A stretch of DNA of 64,000 bases. Source: Burkholderiaceae bacterium 26. Lineage in GTDB: Bacteria; Pseudomonadota; Gammaproteobacteria; Burkholderiales; Burkholderiaceae. Position 1 is the stretch's first letter. Every line of letters starts with the position of its first letter. The stretch spans positions 186,001-250,000 of the forward strand of contig JYOB01000009.1 of assembly GCA_000955795.1 (NCBI GenBank), in the 5' to 3' direction. A program made the translations under genes and the position numbers. The notes below the pieces were generated by a model. The model ran no database searches. It was not told the origin of the DNA and saw nothing but the letters and a program-made list of their open reading frames with translations. Positions 1 through 8,542 of this stretch are shown piece after piece.

Positions 1-1631
1 AAGCCGCCAACAAGGAACTGCAGACCAAGGACTGGGTGTTGAACGTTGCAGCACGCGACGACCTCACGCTGGAAGGCAGCCCCGAGCAGATCCAGAAGGC
101 GCTGGTCACGATGTACAAGACCGAATACGCGCGCGAATGGCAACGCTTCATGCAAGGCGTGGCGATCCAAGATTTCACTAGCTTCGATCAGGCCGTCACC
201 GGCATGAACCTGCTGGGCGATCCGACCAACTCGCCGATCCGCAAGGTGCTCGACACCGCGTACGAGCAGACGTCGTGGGACAACCCGTCGATGTTCAATG
301 CCGGCCTGAAGCAGGCCAAGACGGGCGTGCTGGGCTGGTTCAAGCAGCTATTCGCACGCCAGACGCCGTCGCAGGTGAACGTCAACGTGGACGTGGGCGG
401 CAATGCTGAGGCTGGCGCCATCCCGATGGGCCCGGTGGGCAAGGAGTTCTCGGGGCTCGCCCGCGTGGTTGTCATGCGCGACGACAAATCGCTGCTGCGC
501 GGCTATATGGATTCGCTCTCCAAGGTGCGTACGCGCTTCAACCAGATCAAGAATCAGGGTGACCCGGGGCCGGGTGCACGTCAGTTGATGCAGCAAACGC
601 TGGACGGCAACGGCTCGGAACTGGCCGACACGCTCAAGTACGTGGATGAGCAGATGCTGACGGGCATGACCGACAGCGAGCGCGCAACGCTGCGTCCGCT
701 GCTGGTGCGCCCCCTGCTGCAGTCGTATGCGGTGGCGATCCGCCCGGCCACGACCGAAGTCAACAAGGTGTGGAACGCGCAGGTGTATCAGCCGTTCGCC
801 ACCACGCTGGCAGACAAGTATCCGTTTGCGCCCAACGCCAAGATCGAGGCCAGCGCGGCCGAGATTGGTCAGGTGTTTGGCCCGGACGGCGCGATTGCCA
901 AGTTCGCCAGCACGACGATCGGTCCGCTGTCCGTGCGCCGTGGCGACATGATCGCCTCCCGCACCTGGGGCGATCTGGGCATAGCCTTTGTGCCCGAGTT
1001 CACCACGGGCTTCACGCGCTGGATCGCGCCGCTCACGGGTGGTGCGGCCGGAGGTGCAGGCGGTGCCGCATCCGCTGCACCGCAGACGGTGTTCCAGATC
1101 CTGCCGGTGCCGTCGCAAGGCGCGACCGAGTACACGATCGAGATCGATGGGCAGCAACTGCGCTATCGCAACACGCCACCGCAGTGGGCCAATTTCGTCT
1201 GGCCGAATCCGCAAGGCACGCCGGGCGCGCGCGTGACGGCCACCACGTTTGACGGCCGCACGGTAGAGATGCTCAACGAGCCCGGCCGCTTTGGTCTGGA
1301 GCGCCTGATTGCCACGGCGCAACGCAAGCGTCGTCCGGATGGCGCGTTCGATCTGTCCTGGACGAAGGACAACCTGACGGTATCGATCAGCCTGCGCATC
1401 ATCAGCAGCCCGCAGACTGGCGGCACGACGGCATCGGATTCGCCGCAAGGCCAGGGCCTGCGCGGCCTGCGCCTGCCGACGTCGATTGCCGATGCATCGG
1501 CACCGCAGAACACACTGACGCCGCCCGCCCCGGCAGCGCCCGCAGGCACGCCGCCTGCGGCGCAGGCAGCAGTGTCCACGCAGGCCGCACGCCGCAGCAT
1601 CACGGAAGAGCAAGGAGGGACGGCGCAATGA
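1..1631 (+). CDS. tssM: TssM (IcmF-like) T6SS membrane-complex protein, C-terminal part
   Basis: The frame is already open at base 3 and runs 542 codons to the TGA at 1629-1631, so the N-terminal half (membrane segments and NTPase-like domain) lies outside the window. The visible part has the periplasmic organisation of TssM: a long helical region, then a beta-rich C-terminal domain (about residues 360-470 of the visible part, around WPNPQGTPGARVTATTFDGR), then an Ala/Pro/Gly-rich tail. TssM, with TssJ and TssL, forms the trans-envelope complex that anchors the T6SS. The 3' end overlaps tagF by ATGA. Unusually for T6SS loci, tssM is not next to tssL, which is about 27 kb away. The identification rests on the overall pattern and on the tagF neighbour. 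Confidence 0.9.
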   Translation, partial: AANKELQTKDWVLNVAARDDLTLEGSPEQIQKALVTMYKTEYAREWQRFMQGVAIQDFTSFDQAVTGMNLLGDPTNSPIRKVLDTAYEQTSWDNPSMFNAGLKQAKTGVLGWFKQLFARQTPSQVNVNVDVGGNAEAGAIPMGPVGKEFSGLARVVVMRDDKSLLRGYMDSLSKVRTRFNQIKNQGDPGPGARQLMQQTLDGNGSELADTLKYVDEQMLTGMTDSERATLRPLLVRPLLQSYAVAIRPATTEVNKVWNAQVYQPFATTLADKYPFAPNAKIEASAAEIGQVFGPDGAIAKFASTTIGPLSVRRGDMIASRTWGDLGIAFVPEFTTGFTRWIAPLTGGAAGGAGGAASAAPQTVFQILPVPSQGATEYTIEIDGQQLRYRNTPPQWANFVWPNPQGTPGARVTATTFDGRTVEMLNEPGRFGLERLIATAQRKRRPDGAFDLSWTKDNLTVSISLRIISSPQTGGTTASDSPQGQGLRGLRLPTSIADASAPQNTLTPPAPAAPAGTPPAAQAAVSTQAARRSITEEQGGTAQ

Positions 1632-2623
1632 GCCAGACCCAGTTGCAGCTTTCGTACTTCGGGAAGCTTCCGTCGCGCGGCGATTTCGTCAAAAGCGCCA
1701 ACAACGTCCAACTGCTCGATACGCTGGACCGCTGGCTGGCGCAAGGCATGGAATTGCTGGCCGAAGCCCCGGACTGGAAGACGACCTACGACAATTGGAA
1801 GCCGGTGCAGTTTGCGTTTCTCGGCTCGCAGAGCAAGCTCGCCATCGCGGGCACGCTCATGGCGAGCAGCGATCTGTCATCGCGCCGCTTTCCGTTCCTG
1901 ACGGCGGCGGCCATGGAAGTCGATCGGCCGATCAACTTCATCGCGCGCAGCCCGATTGCGCTGGCGCGCCTTTGGACACGCGCCGGGCAGCAGATGATCT
2001 CGCTCGGCACGGCCACCGACGCCACTGAGGGCCTGCGGCTGCTTGCCGAAGGTCAGCACGGCGTGGAGACCGGCACGGGCGGCACAAGCACGCAGTCGCA
2101 CGACGCAAGCTTCTCGGATTTCATCGACTTCCAGACCGTTGCCGGCCTTGAGCAGATGCTGCGCTCGGAAGGCCACAACATCCGCCTGCGCCGCACACTG
2201 CTGGCGCTCGGCACGCTGCTCCAACCCGTGATGGCGAATGGCTCGTCACGGCTTGAGAAGGGGCTCACGCTGCCCCTGCCCGCAGACCCGCTCTATCGCA
2301 GCCTGGTGGCGAGTTTCTGGCTGGAGCTGGTGTCGCGCTTCCTGCAGCGCGCAGACTTCGAGCTGTCGCTGTTCCTGGGCGACATCAACGGTGCCGAGCG
2401 ACTGGTCATCGGCTTCAACGGCGCCTCGTCACGCACGCTGCACAGCGTCATGTCGCCGCTGGCGTATGCCGAACAGAACATCAACATCGACGATCCGGAA
2501 TGGGTCGACCAGCACGTTAGCGGAGATTACGGCTTGGCCAAGTTCGTGAGTTACCTGGATCAACCGCAGCTCTCGCTGCGCGTGGCGGTCGATACCTTCC
2601 GCGAAGTCTTCATCGGAGAATGA
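1628..2623 (+). CDS. tagF: TagF, T6SS-associated protein (DUF2094)
   Basis: This 331-aa protein opens with the TagF signature YFGKLPSRGDFVKS near residues 10-23, followed by the conserved W- and F-rich N-terminal domain. TagF proteins are cytoplasmic; where studied they act post-translationally to restrain T6SS assembly, alone or with a PppA phosphatase. Here the protein is a single TagF domain plus a C-terminal extension, and no PppA or PpkA is seen in the window. The start overlaps the tssM stop (ATGA at 1628-1631) and the stop overlaps the next start by ATGA, so the three genes are probably translationally coupled. Confidence 0.92.
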   Translation: MSQTQLQLSYFGKLPSRGDFVKSANNVQLLDTLDRWLAQGMELLAEAPDWKTTYDNWKPVQFAFLGSQSKLAIAGTLMASSDLSSRRFPFLTAAAMEVDRPINFIARSPIALARLWTRAGQQMISLGTATDATEGLRLLAEGQHGVETGTGGTSTQSHDASFSDFIDFQTVAGLEQMLRSEGHNIRLRRTLLALGTLLQPVMANGSSRLEKGLTLPLPADPLYRSLVASFWLELVSRFLQRADFELSLFLGDINGAERLVIGFNGASSRTLHSVMSPLAYAEQNINIDDPEWVDQHVSGDYGLAKFVSYLDQPQLSLRVAVDTFREVFIGE

Positions 2624-3441
2624 ACATGGGTCTGGATGCAATCAAGCGCGGCTTCCGGCCTGCAACCTTCCTGGCGAATGCCGCAATGCTGGTGTGCCTG
2701 GGCAGCGTCCTGCCGGCCCATGCCGCCGCTGGTGACGCTCCCGTGCCGGGTCAAGTCGTGGCCGGTGGCATGGTTCCGGACGAAGCCACCAAAGCGACCG
2801 TGCTAGCCAAGCTGCGCGATCTTTACGGCAGCGCCAACGTGGTCGACCAAATCGAAGTGGGCAATGTGGTATCGCCGCCCAACTGGTCAGCCAACGTGCA
2901 GAAGATCCTGTCGCCGGCCATCAAGCAGGTCAACCGCGGGCAGCTCAACATCGACGGTACGCAGGTTTCCCTGCACGGTGACGTCGGCAACGAAGCACAG
3001 CGCCAGCAGCTCACGAGCGACATGGCGACGGCGCTCGGCCAGAGCTACACGATCAAGAACGGGCTGCGCGTGGCGGCGGTGTCCGAGCAGGGACTGCTGG
3101 ACCAGACGCTGGCCAACCGCATCATCGAGTTTGAAACCGGCAGCGCCACGCTCACGCCCAAGGGGCGCGCGATTCTGGATGAAATGGCCGCCGTGCTGCC
3201 ACGCCTGAACGGCCGCAAGATCGAGATCGTCGGCCACACCGACAACTCCGGCAGCCGCGCGCTGAACCTCAACCTGAGCCAGGCGCGCGCAGAAACGGTC
3301 AAGAACTACCTGATCGCCAAGGGCGCCGAGCAAGGCACGCTCACCGCGATGGGCGTGGGGCCGGATCAGCCGGTGGCGGCCAACAACACCGATGAAGGCC
3401 GCTCGCGCAATCGGCGGATTGAGTTTCGGGCGAGTAAGTGA
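2620..3441 (+). CDS. OmpA-family peptidoglycan-binding protein of the T6SS locus
   Basis: This 273-aa protein has an N-terminal signal-like segment (about residues 15-37, ending in AHA), a middle BON-like region (about 45-145) and a C-terminal OmpA/MotB domain (about 155-273). Diagnostic pieces are IEFETGSATLTPKG, VGHTDNSGSRALN and GRSRNRRIEF, which carry the Asp and Arg used to hold peptidoglycan. In many T6SSs this domain is fused to TssL or carried by TagL. TssL in this window lacks it, so this protein probably supplies cell-wall anchoring; that is an inference from context. The start overlaps the tagF stop by ATGA; an ATG at 2626 is an alternative start. Confidence 0.88.
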   Translation: MNMGLDAIKRGFRPATFLANAAMLVCLGSVLPAHAAAGDAPVPGQVVAGGMVPDEATKATVLAKLRDLYGSANVVDQIEVGNVVSPPNWSANVQKILSPAIKQVNRGQLNIDGTQVSLHGDVGNEAQRQQLTSDMATALGQSYTIKNGLRVAAVSEQGLLDQTLANRIIEFETGSATLTPKGRAILDEMAAVLPRLNGRKIEIVGHTDNSGSRALNLNLSQARAETVKNYLIAKGAEQGTLTAMGVGPDQPVAANNTDEGRSRNRRIEFRASK

Positions 3442-4973
3442 CACACGACGATCAGGCGGCGCCGACCGAAGCGGATCGTCAGGCCTGCCTGCTTCGGCTG
3501 AGCCATTATTCGCCCGATGCGCCTGATGCGCCAGTGCCGTTCAGCCACCGCCTGGCCGAAGCCGAGGGGTGGTCGCGTTTATATACGCTGACCGTCATCG
3601 AGGAGTACAAGCGCTTCGCGTATCTGGCGGTGTTCTCCGGGCATGCCGTCACGCCTTCCGAGGCGATCGATGCGGCATGGCATCTCCATCTGCAATATTC
3701 GAAGGAGTATTGGACGGTGTTCTGCGGGGAGGTACTGGGCGCGCCGCTTCACCATGCGCCAGGTATTGGTGCCCCGGACGAAGACGACACCTACGCGCAG
3801 CACTACCAGCAAACAATCGAAAGCTACCAGCGCACGTTTGGTATGGAGCCGCCTCCCGATGTCTGGCCGGTGCCGGAACCTGTCCAGCCAGACAGTGCGC
3901 CCGAGGCTGCCAGCCCCGCACGGCATCCGCCCAACCCTGTCACGCCGCCACGTGCGTCAACCGCGCGCTCGGTCATGCCATCCGTGTGGCTCGTGATCGG
4001 AGCCTGCCTCATCGCAATCACCACGAATGTCGCGTCAGATTTCGATGTGCTGAACTATGCAGGGCCGCGGTTTCTCGCGTTCTATCTGGGCGTGTGCCTG
4101 ACGGCGTGTCTGCTGATCCGGGGCCTGCATCGATTTGCATACCCGCGCCGCCCATGGGGAGCCGCCGATGGCAATGTGCCACGGCAGCTGGCGCCCGCCG
4201 AAGCCGCACTGATCACCGGCGATGCCACGCGAATGGCGCAGGTTGCGACGCTGACACTCCTCGACGCGGGTGCAATCCGCGTCGCCTCTCCAGCAAAGAG
4301 AAAACGTGACCGCAACACATACGTGGTCGCGAACGAAACGCCAACGCCCGAGCGCCACGTCGACGCGTGGACTTGGCTCGCCCGGCAACCACAGCGCCGT
4401 TCGCCATGGCCAGCCTTTCGAGACCGGTTTCTCGACGAAGCCATCGACATGACAGATCGGCTGCGCCACGAAGGTTGGATGTGGGCCACCGGCGCGATGC
4501 GCGGAACGACCGTCGCTGCATGGGCGATCGGACTATCGGTGCTGTGGCTCGGGGTGATGAAGGTATTTGTTGGCCTGTCCCGAGAGCGTCCGGTGATGTG
4601 GCTGCTGGTCGAGATGGCGCTGTTTGGAATCGTCTACTGGTGCGTGACCGTGCGGTTGATCGGCGTCGGCCGTGCGGGCCCCACCGCAGGAGCCAGCGCC
4701 GCGCTCGATGTGCATCGTCAGCGTAGCCAGCAGGCGCCGAAGGCCGGTTTGTCGACAAGCGATCTACTTTGGCTGGCGGCGTTTGGCGGCACGAGCGTGC
4801 TGGCCAACACAGCGTGGGCCGGATACCGACCGATGATGGGAACACCCGCCGGCGCCAGTTCCGGCGGCTCTGGCAGCGACACGTCGAGCAACTGCAGTTC
4901 AAGCAGTAGCTCTAGCAGTTGCAGCTCGAGTAGCTGCGGATCCAGCGGCTGCGGCGGTTGTTCGAGCAGCTAG
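3438..4973 (+). CDS. TIGR04222/GRDP-like membrane protein with Ser/Cys/Gly tail
   Basis: The 511-aa product starts at a GTG overlapping the previous stop (GTGA). An N-terminal domain (residues 1-130) carries DAAWHLHLQYSKEYW, like the W-H-x-H motif of glycine-rich-domain (DUF1399-type) proteins. After a Pro-rich linker come two hydrophobic segments (about 176-197 and 205-228), a soluble stretch, two more (about 355-380 and 385-406), and then a tail of about 40 residues made almost only of Ser, Gly and Cys, with five cysteines. This layout matches the poorly known TIGR04222 membrane family. The function is unknown. Tight coupling to tssM-tagF-ompA suggests co-expression with the T6SS but does not prove a secretion role. 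Confidence 0.72.
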   Translation: MTHDDQAAPTEADRQACLLRLSHYSPDAPDAPVPFSHRLAEAEGWSRLYTLTVIEEYKRFAYLAVFSGHAVTPSEAIDAAWHLHLQYSKEYWTVFCGEVLGAPLHHAPGIGAPDEDDTYAQHYQQTIESYQRTFGMEPPPDVWPVPEPVQPDSAPEAASPARHPPNPVTPPRASTARSVMPSVWLVIGACLIAITTNVASDFDVLNYAGPRFLAFYLGVCLTACLLIRGLHRFAYPRRPWGAADGNVPRQLAPAEAALITGDATRMAQVATLTLLDAGAIRVASPAKRKRDRNTYVVANETPTPERHVDAWTWLARQPQRRSPWPAFRDRFLDEAIDMTDRLRHEGWMWATGAMRGTTVAAWAIGLSVLWLGVMKVFVGLSRERPVMWLLVEMALFGIVYWCVTVRLIGVGRAGPTAGASAALDVHRQRSQQAPKAGLSTSDLLWLAAFGGTSVLANTAWAGYRPMMGTPAGASSGGSGSDTSSNCSSSSSSSSCSSSSCGSSGCGGCSSS

Positions 4974-4978
4974 CCGGT

Positions 4979-6055
4979 TCAGCTCGCGCTTTCCGACGGC
5001 GGATCGCCCAGACCCAGCAGCTCCTCAATCTGCGACAGCGTCGCATCATCCTTGACCACCGTGCGCAGCCAGGCGTGCAGCGGCATATCGCCCCACTTGG
5101 CGGCGCGCGCGGCAAGGTAGGCAACAGGGCTGTGCGGCTCGGTCTGGCGGAAGAATTCAGCCACATCGCGCAACTGGTTCAGCGCTTGGGCGCGCGTGCG
5201 GATGGGGCCGGAAACCACAGTTTCGATGGCGGTGCCGGCGGAAGACTGCGTTGACTGTTGCGGAGCATTCTTCGCCTCCACGGCAGTTGGCTTAGGCTCC
5301 GGCTTGCCACCAAAGCGCTCGACCAACGCGCGCACCGCCTGCAACGCTTCACGTGCGGGGCGGAAGCTCGGCGCATGGTCTCCAGCACGAGCATCCAGCA
5401 CGGATTCCAACCGCAACAGCGCAGCGCCACAGCCCACCACATCATCATGCAGCGTCTTGTAGAACGCAGGCGGCGTGGCGCGCCGTGCGGATTCAAACTG
5501 TTCCTGCGTGATTTTTCCGCGTGACAGATCATCCGCCTGCTCCGGATCGCGGCGGATGGCTTCGACCAGGCTGGTCGCGACTTCCCAATCGACAAGGCTA
5601 TAGCCACCCTTGCCCGCCTCCACCAGCGGAACCTCGCGAATCAACTGGCTTGAACGCGTCGCAAGCCACGCCATGCTGCCCGTGCGGGCTTCGGGATCGT
5701 CGGCTTCGGGCAGCGGATAGATGTGTTCCCAGAACTGTTCGCACAGGCCCGCGATCAGCTCGTAGCCCTCACGCAGGCCGGCGAAACCGCGCTCTTTCGA
5801 CAACGCCTCGGCCAACCATGCGGCCAGGCGCAGATCTTTCGTGCGGTTCTGCAGCAGTGACGTGCTCTCTGCGATGACGGCGCGCCAGTCCGCCTCCTTG
5901 ATCTCCGTGACCCACTCGCCCTGGTCGAGTGACGGGTCATCAAAGCGGCGCGCATCTTGGATGCTGTCGAATTCGGTGGAGAAAAGCATGTCTTCGCCGC
6001 ACGGTTGGGCACCGGGCAGCGGAGCGAGCAATTGTTCAAACGGAAGAGAGGCCAT
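4979..6055 (-). CDS. tssA: TssA (ImpA N-terminal domain) T6SS cap/baseplate protein
   Basis: The 358-aa protein begins with the ImpA_N domain (about residues 8-130), including GAQPCGEDMLFSTEFDSIQ and the E-W-V-T-E-I-K-E-A-D-W block. TssA proteins coordinate priming and elongation of the contractile sheath. At 358 aa this is a shorter member with an Ala/Pro-rich middle (about 245-270) and a small helical C-terminal domain. It is the last gene of the leftward T6SS set and ends 6 bp from the convergent membrane-protein gene, with no visible terminator between them. Confidence 0.92.
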   Translation of the reverse strand: MASLPFEQLLAPLPGAQPCGEDMLFSTEFDSIQDARRFDDPSLDQGEWVTEIKEADWRAVIAESTSLLQNRTKDLRLAAWLAEALSKERGFAGLREGYELIAGLCEQFWEHIYPLPEADDPEARTGSMAWLATRSSQLIREVPLVEAGKGGYSLVDWEVATSLVEAIRRDPEQADDLSRGKITQEQFESARRATPPAFYKTLHDDVVGCGAALLRLESVLDARAGDHAPSFRPAREALQAVRALVERFGGKPEPKPTAVEAKNAPQQSTQSSAGTAIETVVSGPIRTRAQALNQLRDVAEFFRQTEPHSPVAYLAARAAKWGDMPLHAWLRTVVKDDATLSQIEELLGLGDPPSESAS

Positions 6056-6089
6056 GATCGGAAACGAAAACTGGAGAGCGGTACAAAGG

Positions 6090-6497
6090 TCAGGGCTTGG
6101 CGACGCGGCAATCCGCCAGCGCCAGCGTCACGCCAACGAACTGGCGGTTCAGGCAATCCAGCGTGATGTCCTTGCTGGGCTTGTAAGCCGCCAGCTTGTG
6201 ATCGGGAAACAGCGCCGTGAGTGCGTCACGCTGGTCATCCTGAAACGGCGCGCCCACCTTCAGGTCTTCGGTCACGGCCAGTGTGTTGAGGCTGTCATCG
6301 GACAGCGGATAAACCTGGCCCTTGAAGACGAGCCGGTGGCCGTCGTATTTCTTTGACGCAGTCGGCGCGTCCTTGAAATACTCGGTCAGCACCTGGCGGT
6401 ACGAAACCTGCAGCGGTGTGTCGTCCTGCGCGAATGCGGGTGAGACAAGCAGCACGGCCAGAGCACAAGCGGCGGCGAAGCGGGACAGTGCGTTCAT
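6090..6497 (-). CDS. Small exported protein, tRNA_anti-like OB-fold candidate
   Basis: I chose the ATG at 6497, which gives 135 aa and starts at MNALSRF. A longer frame reaches 6533, but it would place charged residues ahead of the signal peptide. Residues 1-24 form a clear signal peptide ending AFA. The mature part has the beta-rich pattern of tRNA_anti-like/OB-fold exported proteins (KYDGHRLVFKGQVYPLS, then a late LDCLNRQFVGVTLALADC). The two cysteines in that last motif could pair in the periplasm. The gene sits 34 bp upstream of tssA on the same strand. Its role is unknown. Confidence 0.6.
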   Translation of the reverse strand: MNALSRFAAACALAVLLVSPAFAQDDTPLQVSYRQVLTEYFKDAPTASKKYDGHRLVFKGQVYPLSDDSLNTLAVTEDLKVGAPFQDDQRDALTALFPDHKLAAYKPSKDITLDCLNRQFVGVTLALADCRVAKP

Positions 6498-6666
6498 ATC
6501 AGCGTGCGTGAAATGTGACGTCCGCACGCGCAAGGGCGGACGGTGAGATGCTACGCAGGCTTGGGGCGGTTGGGGGGATTGTTTCTAAATCTTCATGTGG
6601 CGGCGGGCCCATCGCTCACATCTGCACGGGTGAACTTCCCTGGCGGCGCATTCCGACACAAAAAAC

Positions 6667-7668
6667 TCAATCGCGCGCGGGTCGTCCGGTTTGCGAAACG
6701 ATCTCTGCCGGCCACTTCGGCTGTGGGGCAAGACGTTGCCCGACGTACTCAAAAATCCCCGCAGGAAGAAACAGCCAAAACAGCGGGATCCCAATCGCCG
6801 TCAGTAGCACCAACTCCACCACGTGCATATTGCCGCGAAGCCGTGCGCCCTCTTCTGTCCGGTCAAACAGGGGGTAAAACTCCAGCAAGCACCGCCGGAA
6901 ACTGATATCGCGCGGGAACGGCCTGATGCCTCGCAGATTCTTTGGCCCCTCACTCATGAAGCACCGGATATACGCCCACATCTGATGCAGCACGAGTGGA
7001 GTCGCCACCTGCGATTTCACGATGATCCGATCCTGGACCTTGGTCGTATTCGCTTCGCACTGCGCCAAAATGAGCCCATAGCGCACCGAGTACGTCTTGC
7101 CGTTGTATCCGGCGATCTTTCCTATTTCCGCTTCGACGCGCGACCAATCGAGCTCCTTGATCACGGTCTTCCATTTGGCGAATGGATTCGCCTTGGGTAA
7201 ATACTCGAACGCAAAAACTTTCTGATTTTTTCGATCGAATAGAACCGGAAGGTCTCGTGGCGTCCTTACCCCTCTCTTGATGAGGTGAAGCAAAAGGACC
7301 GCAAGCGCCAGCAGCATCAAGGCCAGCACGGACGCGATGACCGGCGACTCTTCGGGGTGGCCCTCTTGATACATCTGACCGATGAACGGCAGCATGGCCG
7401 CAAACGCGATGGAGACGCCCACCCCAAACATCAGACCGAAACCACGCTGGATGGACGAGGCCCTGGACAGCTCAAACACGCCTTCATTCACGTAATTGAG
7501 GTCAAGTGCGAGGTTTGGTTGGTCCTTCTTGTCGCTAGACTTGAGCGGCACGGTGGGGCCGGGCAAGTCTTCATGCCAGTAGGGGCTCTGGGGTTGCAGT
7601 TTGGAGCGTGCCTCTGCCATTGGAGTCGAAAACGAGTTACTCGTACTCGTAGCGGTACCCGTACTCAT
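6667..7668 (-). CDS. DUF6708-type membrane protein, T6SS effector-associated (copy 1)
   Basis: The frame extends to a TTG at 7680, but the first ATG is at 7668 (333 aa, overlapping the upstream gene by 32 bp). Another ATG at 7620 would remove the overlap, so the start is uncertain. Two closely spaced hydrophobic segments (about residues 80-105 and 112-135) are followed by a cytosolic domain with PVLFDRKNQKVFAFEY, and by a third hydrophobic segment near the C-terminus. The domain after the membrane pair matches the neighbouring 306-aa protein at 8496-9416 (PILFNKADRTVTF). Such DUF6708-like proteins recur beside VasX-type effectors, so an immunity or effector-handling role is plausible but unproven. 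Confidence 0.65.
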   Translation of the reverse strand: MSTGTATSTSNSFSTPMAEARSKLQPQSPYWHEDLPGPTVPLKSSDKKDQPNLALDLNYVNEGVFELSRASSIQRGFGLMFGVGVSIAFAAMLPFIGQMYQEGHPEESPVIASVLALMLLALAVLLLHLIKRGVRTPRDLPVLFDRKNQKVFAFEYLPKANPFAKWKTVIKELDWSRVEAEIGKIAGYNGKTYSVRYGLILAQCEANTTKVQDRIIVKSQVATPLVLHQMWAYIRCFMSEGPKNLRGIRPFPRDISFRRCLLEFYPLFDRTEEGARLRGNMHVVELVLLTAIGIPLFWLFLPAGIFEYVGQRLAPQPKWPAEIVSQTGRPARD

Positions 7669-8542
7669 CGTAGCTTTCAAGCGTGATGGTCTTCGCGTCG
7701 ACGGGTTTGCACGCTAACGCTTTGGTCTCGCCGCTGGCATCGGCATCGCGCACAACCTCGGTTCCCCACTGCAGGCCGCCAACCCACCAGATCTGCCCCG
7801 TAGGGCACTCCCTCAACGCGCAGGCATCGCCGGATGAGAGACAGGATGCGTAGTGTTCGCCTTCCGCAACCACATGGAAACTCCGGCTCGAGCCGAAGAA
7901 TGAGACGTTCCTGACCCGGTCATTGCCGATGGCATGGCGACTGTCGTAATTCGACTGAACGCAGTACTGATAATGCACAGCTTCATCTACCGGCGACACT
8001 CGATTCCATTCGACGGCCAAAGACGCCGGCTCGCGGAAGACAAAAATCAAGCAGAACATCAGGAAAAGAAAGACCAGTGCCCCAGCTTTGACCCAGGATG
8101 CACCACCCGCCCCCCAGTTCCGCTTCTGCGAGATCATCGATACCAAGAAACACGCGAACGCGGCGGTACCCACAAGGAGGGTCAAGTTGTAGACCTGAAC
8201 TGAACCGCTTTCAATCAACGCTGCATCATCCCCCATGAATGAGAGGATCGCAGCGACTACACAGAGGAGCGCACCAAGTCCGCTCAGCACAATGACATGC
8301 AAACGGCGAGGCTCATTTTTCGAGTTCTCGCCCCCGATCTGACGTTTGTTGTTGCTCTCTTCAGGCAAATCTTGCTTCCTCAAACAGTATTGGTCGCAGG
8401 CCCAAACTTGCTCGAAGCAGACAGCAGTGGAGATCCCGGACTCGTAGTACGGGCGGATATCGATCTCATGCCGACACGTCGAATTTCTCCGTCTGTCATA
8501 CCTCTGCTGCAACTCCGGCCAATCGCCCCACCTCGGCAACAC
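7637..8542 (-). CDS. Hypothetical membrane protein in T6SS effector cassette
   Basis: I do not recognise a family. The frame opens at a GTG (8542) and encodes 301 aa. The N-terminal 65 residues are polar and overlap the previous gene by 47 bp, so the true start may be further in. Three hydrophobic segments (about residues 83-105, 118-140 and 150-170) are followed by a soluble region of about 130 residues with several cysteines (YCVQ, ASCLSSGDACALRECP), which would suit disulfide formation outside the cytoplasm. It lies between two DUF6708-like genes, directly downstream of a putative pore-forming effector, and is therefore a candidate immunity protein. Confidence 0.55.
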   Translation of the reverse strand: MLPRWGDWPELQQRYDRRRNSTCRHEIDIRPYYESGISTAVCFEQVWACDQYCLRKQDLPEESNNKRQIGGENSKNEPRRLHVIVLSGLGALLCVVAAILSFMGDDAALIESGSVQVYNLTLLVGTAAFACFLVSMISQKRNWGAGGASWVKAGALVFLFLMFCLIFVFREPASLAVEWNRVSPVDEAVHYQYCVQSNYDSRHAIGNDRVRNVSFFGSSRSFHVVAEGEHYASCLSSGDACALRECPTGQIWWVGGLQWGTEVVRDADASGETKALACKPVDAKTITLESYDEYGYRYEYE

